NCBI GenBank assembly: GCA_020439725.1
Contig: JAGQSE010000377.1
Span: forward strand, 684-6,760
Length of the DNA: 6,077 bases
Reading direction: 5' to 3'
From: Acidobacteriota bacterium
Lineage (GTDB): Bacteria > Acidobacteriota > Thermoanaerobaculia > Multivoradales > JAHZIX01
A model generated the notes under the pieces. The model was given only the letters and a program-made list of their open reading frames with translations. It was not told where the DNA came from and did no database searches. Position 1 is the stretch's first letter, and each line of letters starts with the position of its first letter. The position numbers and the translations under genes are program-made. Shown here one piece after another: positions 1-5,164 of this stretch.

Positions 1-1260
1 CCGCACGTCGACCTTGGAAGCGGTCCTCGAGCCGCTCGGCTCGATCTCCTGGGTGCGCAGGAAGCGGACCAGCTTGGCCTGCAGGTCGAGGGGCAGCTGG
101 TCGACGTCTTCGAGGTAGAGGGTGCCGCCGTCGGCCAGCTGGAGCTTGCCCTGACGGCGCACGGGACCTTCCTTGCCCGGGATCTCGGCGCCAAAGAGGT
201 CGGCCTCGACCTGAGCGGCCTTGGCGCCGCCGCAGGTGGCGGTGATGAACGGACCGTGGCGCCGCGTCCCCGACAGGTGGAGCGACCGGGCGCACAGCTC
301 TCGCCCGACCCCCGACTCGCCGCGGAGCAGCACCTGGACCGGCGGGTCGACGGCGGCCTTGAGCTGCTCGACCATCTCGAGCATCACTCTCGACTCGCCG
401 ACCACCAGGGCCGGGTCGAGGATGAGGTTCTGGCGCCCCTGCTTGCCCGGCAGGATCGGCTCGTAATGACCCACGTGGTGGACCAGACCGAGGATCAGCA
501 GGTCGCCGACGGTGCGCAGCGCCGCTTCCGGCTGCCAGCCATCGGGGCGGAAACACGGCAACGCCACCGCCAGGAAGTACTTCCGGTCGAGGGCCCGGTA
601 GGCGTGGTAACACAGCCATGCGGGCTTGCCGAGGAGGCGCCCTTCGAAGCCGTTGCCGGCGCGTTCGCCGGGACCGGACCAGCGGCTGCGGATCTGCTCG
701 AGCAGCTCCTCGGCGCCGGCCAGGTACGAGGAGTCCGTGGCGACGATGAACTTGACTCCGCTATCCGCCTGGAGCTCGCCCTGGAAAAGCAGCATCATGC
801 CGCCGCCGAAGCGCACCAGGAGGTCGCTCGCCAAGGCTTCGAGGGAGGTCCGGCTCTCGGCGTCGGCGAGGACCCAATCGCTGATCCGCGACAGCTGCTC
901 GATCATGACCACCGGGTCGATGGACGGCGGCGGTGGCGCGACGGGCTCGGGACGCGGGCTCTCGGCGGGCTCCTGGGCGACGTCCTCGACCAGCAGCGTC
1001 ACGCCCCCGAGACGGATCTCGTCGAGGACCTCGAGATCCGCCTCGCGCACCCGCCGGCCGCTGACCAGGGTGCCCTTGCGGCTTCCCAGGTCCTCGATGC
1101 GCAGGGCGCCGGAGTCGAGGACGATGCGCGCATGCTGCTGCGCGACCCCCGTGTAGGGCAGGTACACGTCACATTCCGGCTGACTGCCGATGATCAGGCG
1201 ATCGCGGTGTACGGGGAAGCGTTGGACACCGTCGGGGGCGTAGGCGACGAGGCGGAACAT
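1..1260 (-). CDS. FHA domain protein with degenerate sigma-54-activator-type AAA+ core (partial, C-terminus beyond left edge)
   Basis: The reading frame is open from ATG at 1260-1258 to base 1 and gives 420 residues. Residues 21-94 form an FHA domain (RLIIG at 21-25, QHARI at 42-46, DLGSRKGT at 57-64). A Pro-rich linker follows at about 98-116, then an alpha/beta region at about 118-255 that looks GAF-like (inference). From about 280 it matches sigma-54 activator AAA+ domains: GESGVGRE (314-321) is Walker A, ADLFG (353-357) and ADGGTLYLEDVDQLP (376-390) surround Walker B, and KVDVR (416-420) precedes the expected sensor I just outside the window. Departures from the family are Arg320 for the Walker A lysine, Glu384-Asp385 for Walker B Asp-Glu, Thr342 where NC is usual, and no GAFTGA loop (358-366 read AEIPGKEGP). 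Ordinary sigma-54 activation is therefore doubtful. It may be a regulator working with another sigma factor, or a non-hydrolysing scaffold. A C-terminal HTH cannot be judged here. The start lacks a Shine-Dalgarno sequence, but the FHA fold begins immediately. Family assignment is confident; function is not. Confidence 0.9.
   Translation of the reverse strand, partial: MFRLVAYAPDGVQRFPVHRDRLIIGSQPECDVYLPYTGVAQQHARIVLDSGALRIEDLGSRKGTLVSGRRVREADLEVLDEIRLGGVTLLVEDVAQEPAESPRPEPVAPPPPSIDPVVMIEQLSRISDWVLADAESRTSLEALASDLLVRFGGGMMLLFQGELQADSGVKFIVATDSSYLAGAEELLEQIRSRWSGPGERAGNGFEGRLLGKPAWLCYHAYRALDRKYFLAVALPCFRPDGWQPEAALRTVGDLLILGLVHHVGHYEPILPGKQGRQNLILDPALVVGESRVMLEMVEQLKAAVDPPVQVLLRGESGVGRELCARSLHLSGTRRHGPFITATCGGAKAAQVEADLFGAEIPGKEGPVRRQGKLQLADGGTLYLEDVDQLPLDLQAKLVRFLRTQEIEPSGSRTASKVDVR
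979..1200 (-). other. FHA domain (degenerate phosphothreonine pocket)
   Basis: Residues 21-94 of the minus-strand regulator follow the FHA pattern of G25, then H43, then the LGSxxGT turn (58-64), then a closing beta-strand region ending VTLLVED. FHA domains usually bind phosphothreonine peptides. The usual Arg after the first Gly is Ser26, the Ser three residues before the conserved His is Ala40, and the Asn in the SxNGT turn is Lys62. Ser after the Gly does occur in FHA domains of this protein class, so loss of binding is only a possibility. Confidence 0.85.
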
Positions 1261-1266
1261 GGCGAG

Positions 1267-1272
1267 ATCGTA
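1267..1272 (-). promoter_or_regulatory. candidate -10 element of the FHA/AAA+ gene, leaderless spacing
   Basis: Read on the minus strand this is TACGAT, which fits TANNNT and matches four of six bases of the sigma-70 consensus. Six bases separate it from the ATG, so transcription would begin at about the first base of the start codon. No Shine-Dalgarno sequence is present and no convincing -35 box is visible. A hexamer this loose can occur by chance. Confidence 0.35.
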
Positions 1273-1289
1273 CCTCAGCCGGGCCGGCG

Positions 1290-1304
1290 ATGGTGATCCA
1301 CCAT
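1290..1304. promoter_or_regulatory. 15-bp inverted repeat in the divergent promoter region (candidate operator)
   Basis: ATGGTG (1290-1295) and CACCAT (1299-1304) are perfect inverted arms around the spacer ATC. The repeat lies between the divergent starts. It falls around the -35 position of the candidate minus-strand promoter and about 28 bases upstream of the candidate hemE -10. A shared regulator could act on both promoters from here. No U-tract or long stem supports a terminator. The function is inferred only from symmetry and position. Confidence 0.35.
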
Positions 1305-1331
1305 GGACGGTGGCGGCGCTACCGGCGGTGC

Positions 1332-1337
1332 TATCCT
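1332..1337 (+). promoter_or_regulatory. candidate -10 element of hemE, leaderless spacing
   Basis: TATCCT fits TANNNT and matches four of six consensus bases. It ends eight bases before the hemE GTG at 1346, which would give a transcript with a leader of zero to two bases. No Shine-Dalgarno sequence is seen before this GTG, unlike the three downstream genes. No clear -35 box is seen. Confidence 0.35.
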
Positions 1338-1345
1338 CTCGCCCC

Positions 1346-2371
1346 GTGAACGACCTATTCCTCCGCGCCTGCCGTGGCGAAACCGTCGAGCGCCCTCCCG
1401 TGTGGATGATGCGCCAGGCGGGCCGCTTCCTCCCCGAATACCGCGCCATCCTCGAGCGCACCGACTTCCTCACCGTCTGCCACACGCCCGAGCTGGCGAC
1501 CGAGGTGACGCTGCAACCGGTCCGCCGCCTCGGGGTCGACGCCGCCATCCTCTTCGCCGACATCCTGCTGCCCCTCGAGACCCTCGGCGTCGGCCTCGAT
1601 TTCGGCAAGGGCGTCGGCCCGCGGATCGAACGCCCGGTGCGTCGTCGGGAGGACCTCTCGGGCCTCTCGGCCCCCGCCGTCGACCGCGACCTCGGCTATG
1701 TCTTCGACGCGGTGCGCTCGATCCGCCGCGAGCTCGACGGCCAGGTGCCGCTGATCGGCTTCGCCGGGACGCCGTGGACCGTCGCCGCATACCTGGTCGA
1801 GGGGGGGACGTCGAAATACCACGACCACCTCCTGGGCTGGAGCTACCGCGACCCGCAGGGACTGGCGCGCCTGCTCGAGCACCTCGCCGACCTGACCGTC
1901 GACTACCTGCTGGGGCAGGTCGAGGCGGGAGCCCAGGCCATTCAGCTCTTCGACTCCTGGGGCGGCCTCCTCGACCTCGAGCGCTGGCGTGCCCTGGCCC
2001 TGCCGCCGGTGGTCCGCATCCTCGAAGGTCTCGGAAACCGGGTGCCGACGATCTTCTACGTCCGTGGCGGCGCCCACCTGCTCACCGGTCTCGCCGAGCT
2101 CCCCGTCGACGTCCTGTCGGTGGATTGGCGGCAGCCCCTGAGCCAGGTCCGAGAGGTCGTCGGGACCGGCAAGGTGCTCCAGGGCAACCTCGACCCGGGC
2201 GCCCTCCTGGGCACTCCCGACGAGGTGCGGGCGCGCACCCGGGCTCTGCTCGAGGACGGGCGCGGCGGCGGTCATATCGCCAACCTCGGTCATGGGATCT
2301 TGCCGATGACCCCGGTGGCGAACGCCCAGGCCTTCGTCGACACGGTACAGGGCTCCGGCGGAAGGCGCTGA
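1346..2371 (+). CDS. hemE: uroporphyrinogen decarboxylase HemE
   Basis: HemE removes four carboxyl groups from the acetate side chains of uroporphyrinogen III to give coproporphyrinogen III. It acts in the cytosol, usually as a dimer without a cofactor. The 341-residue product has the usual length of about 340-360. The N-terminal signature is RQAGRFLPEYR (23-33), in which Arg23 and Arg27 correspond to the substrate-binding arginines. ILFADILLP (68-76) holds the catalytic Asp72, GFAGTPWT (138-145) is followed by Tyr149 and the EGGTSKY stretch (152-158), LFDSWGG carries Ser204, and NLGHGILPMTP carries His316. All key residues are present, so the enzyme should be active. GTG at 1346 is chosen because MNDLFLRA-type starts are typical of the family; an in-frame ATG at 1259 would add 29 unrelated residues across the divergent promoter gap. 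No Shine-Dalgarno sequence precedes the start. It is the first gene of the plus-strand cluster, with hemG starting 14 bases after its stop. Confidence 0.97.
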   Translation: MNDLFLRACRGETVERPPVWMMRQAGRFLPEYRAILERTDFLTVCHTPELATEVTLQPVRRLGVDAAILFADILLPLETLGVGLDFGKGVGPRIERPVRRREDLSGLSAPAVDRDLGYVFDAVRSIRRELDGQVPLIGFAGTPWTVAAYLVEGGTSKYHDHLLGWSYRDPQGLARLLEHLADLTVDYLLGQVEAGAQAIQLFDSWGGLLDLERWRALALPPVVRILEGLGNRVPTIFYVRGGAHLLTGLAELPVDVLSVDWRQPLSQVREVVGTGKVLQGNLDPGALLGTPDEVRARTRALLEDGRGGGHIANLGHGILPMTPVANAQAFVDTVQGSGGRR

Positions 2372-2373
2372 GC

Positions 2374-2377
2374 GGAG
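2374..2377 (+). promoter_or_regulatory. ribosome binding site of hemG
   Basis: GGAG lies eight bases before the GTG at 2386, within the short hemE-hemG gap. It decides the start, because this frame stays open far upstream through hemE without a better-placed initiation codon. Confidence 0.7.
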
Positions 2378-2385
2378 ATCCGCGG

Positions 2386-3702
2386 GTGGACGCCCTGGTC
2401 GTCGGAGCCGGCATCAGCGGCCTCGCCGCGGCCCGCCGCCTACGCCGTGAGGGCTGGTCCGTACGAGTCCTCGAGGCCGGTGACGTTGCCGGCGGATGCC
2501 TCGCCACGATCCGCCAGGACGGCTTCACCGCCGAGCTCGGCGCCAACACCGTGCAGGAGTCCGAGGCGCTCCTCGAGCTGTGCCGCGACGCCGGCTGCGC
2601 CGACGAACTGATCCCCGCCTCCGACCGCGCCGCGCGCCGCTACCTGGTCCACGCTGGCCGGCTCGAGCCGCTGCCGGGGCATCCCGGAGACCTCCTACGC
2701 TCGCCGGTGCTGGGGTTCGGAGCCAAGCTTCGCCTCCTGATGGAACCTTTCATCCCTCGCGGACCCGGTGGCGACGAGACGTTGGCCACCTTCTTCCGCC
2801 GCCGCCTCGGTCGAGCCGCCGCGGAGAGCCTCGGTGACGCCATGGTCCTGGGGGTCTATGCCGGTGATCCGGCCGAGCTCGTCGCCGGCCACGCCTTCCC
2901 GCGTCTCCATCGCTTCGAGCAGGAGCACGGCAGCCTGATCCGCGGCGCGCTGGCGACGAGGCGAAGCGGTGTCCGCCGGCGGCGGCTCCTGGGGTATCGC
3001 CACGGCTTCGCCGCCCTCGCGGAGGCGCTCACCCATGGCCTCGACGTCCGTTTCGGCGAAGCCGTGACGTCGATCTCTCCGGGTCCGGCGGGATTCGAGG
3101 TCGAAGCGGGTCGGAGCTCCCACGGGGCCCGCCGGCTAGTGCTCGCGCTGCCTCAGCAACCGGCCCGGGAGCTCCTCACGAGGCTCGATCCCGAAACCGG
3201 GTTGCCGGATCCCCTGCCCGCGGCACCGGTGGCGGTGGTGGCGCTGGGCTACTCCCGACGGGACGTCGCTCACCCCCTCGACGGCTTCGGCTTCCTGGCA
3301 CCGCACCGCGAGGGTCGCAACGTCCTCGGCTGTCTCTTTCCTTCGACCCTCTTCGACGGGCGCGCTCCCGAGGGCTCGGTGCTCCTGATCGCGATGCTCG
3401 GTGGCCGGCGCCGCCCCGAGATCGCCGACCTCCCCGAGGGCGAGCTCTACGCCACCGCCGAGGCCGAGCTCGCCGAGCTTCTCGGGATCAAGGGGTCGCC
3501 CGTCTTCCGGGCCCATCGCCGCTGGCGGCCAGGGATCCCCCAACCCACCGCCGCCCGGAAAGCGCTGCTCCGCGCCGTCGACGAGCTCGAGCGGCGACAC
3601 CCCGGCCTCGAGGTCCTCGGCAACTGGTGCCGCGGCGTGGGAATCCCCGATTGTGCGGCGGCGGGCTGGGGCGGCTTCGGCGGCCGCGGAGGCGCGAGCT
3701 GA
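2386..3702 (+). CDS. hemG: protoporphyrinogen oxidase (oxygen-dependent, FAD; HemG/HemY/PgoX type)
   Basis: This FAD enzyme oxidises protoporphyrinogen IX to protoporphyrin IX using oxygen, the penultimate step of protoheme synthesis; related enzymes act on coproporphyrinogen III. The 438-residue product opens with the dinucleotide-binding motif VVGAGISGLAAARRL (5-19), then Glu30 for ribose binding, the GG of AGDVAGG (31-37) and ELGANTVQ, typical of the PPOX family. The middle has the family-like stretch ending GVYAGDPAEL. The C-terminus has GN at 412-413 and the RGVGIPDC motif (416-423) that closes the FAD site. There is no signal peptide or clear transmembrane helix, so the protein is probably membrane-associated or cytosolic. 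The GTG start is set by the Rossmann strand beginning within three residues and by GGAG eight bases upstream. It is unlike the flavodoxin-type HemG of E. coli. hemH, a frequent neighbour of this pair, is not between hemE and hemG. PPOX rather than another amine-oxidase-like flavoprotein is supported by the hemE neighbour. Confidence 0.92.
   Translation: MDALVVGAGISGLAAARRLRREGWSVRVLEAGDVAGGCLATIRQDGFTAELGANTVQESEALLELCRDAGCADELIPASDRAARRYLVHAGRLEPLPGHPGDLLRSPVLGFGAKLRLLMEPFIPRGPGGDETLATFFRRRLGRAAAESLGDAMVLGVYAGDPAELVAGHAFPRLHRFEQEHGSLIRGALATRRSGVRRRRLLGYRHGFAALAEALTHGLDVRFGEAVTSISPGPAGFEVEAGRSSHGARRLVLALPQQPARELLTRLDPETGLPDPLPAAPVAVVALGYSRRDVAHPLDGFGFLAPHREGRNVLGCLFPSTLFDGRAPEGSVLLIAMLGGRRRPEIADLPEGELYATAEAELAELLGIKGSPVFRAHRRWRPGIPQPTAARKALLRAVDELERRHPGLEVLGNWCRGVGIPDCAAAGWGGFGGRGGAS
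3688..3692 (+). promoter_or_regulatory. ribosome binding site of the sulfatase-superfamily lipoprotein
   Basis: GGAGG lies nine bases before the ATG at 3702, inside the 3' end of hemG. It supports 3702 over the in-frame ATG at 3627, and the choice is confirmed by the lipoprotein signal that then falls at the N-terminus. Confidence 0.75.
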
Positions 3703-5135
3703 TGCCCCGCGCGCGCAGGAGCCGGCGGACAACGGGCCTGGTCCGGTCGACGGCGGGGATCCTCCTGGCCGCGGCCCTGGTCGGCTGCTCTCCCGAGCCG
3801 CCACACTTTGAGAACCTGGTGGTGATCCTGGTCGACACGCTGCGCGCCGATCACCTGCCCTGCTATGGCTACGACCGCGACACGGCACCCCATCTCTGCC
3901 GGCTCGCCGCGGAGGGTTGGCAGCTCGACGCCTCCCCCACCTCGTCGTGGACCAAGCCATCGGTGGCGAGCCTCCTGACCGGGGTGTCGCCCCAACGGCA
4001 CCAGGCCATCGGGCGCGCCGACAGCTTGCCGGTGGGCCTCCCCTATCTGCCCGCCGAGCTCGCCGCCGCCGGCTTCGACACCGCCGCCTATGTCGGCAAC
4101 CGCAACGTCGGTCGCAAGTTCGGCTTCGATCGCGGCTTCCACCGTTTCGAGATGACCCGCGCCACCGGCAAGGTCGACGGTCGCCGGGTCACCGACGAGG
4201 CCCTGGCGCTGCTGCCGGAGCTCGAGCAGCCCTTCTTCTTCTACGTCCACTACGTCGATCCCCACGACCCGTACCGCCCCGCCCAAGCCTGGCATGATCC
4301 CGGGACGCCACCGGACCCGCGTCCCTACGTCCAGCCGCAACGCCTGCGTTCGGGGGAGGAGCCGATGAAGGCCGACACCCTGTCGCGGCTCATCGACCAG
4401 TACGACGGCGAGATCCGCGAGGTCGACACGGAGATCGACCGGCTGCTCGGCGCCCTCGGGGATCGGGGGCTCCTCGACCGGACCCTGGTGGTCGTGACCT
4501 CGGACCACGGCGAGGAGTTCGGCGAGCACGGCGGCCTGACCCACGGCACCACGCTCTACCAGGAGCTCCTCACCGTGCCGCTGATCTTCTGGACCCCCGG
4601 GGGTCTGCCCGCCGTGGCCTCTCGGCGCAGCTTCTATCAGCTCGACTTCCGCGCCACGGTGCTCGAGGCGTTGGGGGTGTCCGCTCCGCCGCCGGAGAGC
4701 GACGAGGGGGTGTCGCGCTGGCGCGAGCTCCGGCGCGGCGGCGACCTCGGGCGGAGTGAGGACCGTTTCTTCCACCTCGACCTCGACGGCCGCGGTAGCG
4801 TCGCCCTCGAACACGGACCGGCCAAGCTGATCCTCGACGTCGCGGCGCCCCACGACCGTCTCTTCGACCTCGCCGACGATCCCGGTGAGCAGCACCCGGA
4901 GGCAACGGCCACCCCCGAGCTCGAAGAGCTGCGCCGGCGTCTGGCGACGCATCACAACCGCGAAACCGCCCGTGCCGCCGAGCGTCGGCGCGAGACCCTC
5001 GACGACGAGACCCGGCGCGGCCTCGCCGCCCTCGGCTACCTGCAGATGGACACCCCGCAGGAGGACCTCGAGGAACGGACCCTGCCGGAGCGCATCGATC
5101 GCGAGCGCGGTCTCGCCGCCGTCCCTGCCCCCTGA
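3702..5135 (+). CDS. sulfatase/alkaline phosphatase superfamily lipoprotein with Thr at the nucleophile position
   Basis: The 477-residue product has a lipoprotein signal: Arg-rich residues 3-15, a hydrophobic stretch at 18-28 and lipobox LVGC with Cys29. Ser30 rather than Asp follows, so outer-membrane sorting is possible. The mature part is an alkaline-phosphatase-superfamily domain: VVILVDTLRAD (40-50) with metal ligand Asp45, WTKPSVASLLTG (83-94), DPHDPY (186-191), SDHGEEFGEHGG (267-278) with Asp268-His269, and His281-Gly. The C-terminal LFDLADDPGEQ is common in sulfatase-annotated proteins. In true sulfatases the nucleophile motif reads CxPSR and the Cys or Ser becomes formylglycine. Here Thr84 replaces it and Val88 replaces Arg, so it is more likely a phosphodiesterase, phosphatase or phospho-group transferase than a sulfatase (inference). 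The substrate is unknown. Its ATG overlaps the hemG stop by one base (TGATG), indicating translational coupling. Nothing known ties this family to heme synthesis. Confidence 0.9.
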   Translation: MPRARRSRRTTGLVRSTAGILLAAALVGCSPEPPHFENLVVILVDTLRADHLPCYGYDRDTAPHLCRLAAEGWQLDASPTSSWTKPSVASLLTGVSPQRHQAIGRADSLPVGLPYLPAELAAAGFDTAAYVGNRNVGRKFGFDRGFHRFEMTRATGKVDGRRVTDEALALLPELEQPFFFYVHYVDPHDPYRPAQAWHDPGTPPDPRPYVQPQRLRSGEEPMKADTLSRLIDQYDGEIREVDTEIDRLLGALGDRGLLDRTLVVVTSDHGEEFGEHGGLTHGTTLYQELLTVPLIFWTPGGLPAVASRRSFYQLDFRATVLEALGVSAPPPESDEGVSRWRELRRGGDLGRSEDRFFHLDLDGRGSVALEHGPAKLILDVAAPHDRLFDLADDPGEQHPEATATPELEELRRRLATHHNRETARAAERRRETLDDETRRGLAALGYLQMDTPQEDLEERTLPERIDRERGLAAVPAP

Positions 5136-5155
5136 CCCTGCTGCGAAGACGAGCC

Positions 5156-5159
5156 GGAG
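5156..5159 (+). promoter_or_regulatory. ribosome binding site of the Ser/Thr kinase
   Basis: GGAG lies five bases before the ATG at 5165 and supports that start. The 29-base gap from the lipoprotein stop shows no terminator-like hairpin with a T-tract, so read-through from upstream is plausible. Confidence 0.6.
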
Positions 5160-5164
5160 CGGTC

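Noticed and set aside
256..1296. Long plus-strand open frame opposite the FHA/AAA+ gene
   Set aside because: Its translation has no recognisable domain, while the opposite strand gives a continuous FHA and AAA+ protein. Very GC-rich DNA leaves antisense frames open.
1259..1345. In-frame upstream ATG for hemE adding 29 residues
   Set aside because: The added residues are unlike the family and would run across the divergent promoter gap. GTG 1346 gives the typical HemE N-terminus.
1303..2385. Frame of hemG open upstream through all of hemE, suggesting a longer or fused protein
   Set aside because: The upstream translation is low-complexity Arg/Pro-rich, the Rossmann fold begins right after GTG 2386, and GGAG marks that start.
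3720..3737. SRR in the lipoprotein signal region as a Tat signal
   Set aside because: The residues after SRR (TTG) do not fit the Tat consensus. The lipobox explains the signal without it.
3447..4955. 502-residue minus-strand open frame spanning the end of hemG and most of the lipoprotein gene
   Set aside because: It has no family motif and crosses two well-supported genes. It is a GC-driven shadow.
5101..5116. Hairpin GCGAG-loop-CTCGC near the end of the lipoprotein gene as a terminator
   Set aside because: The stem is only 5 bp, it lies inside the coding region and no T-tract follows.
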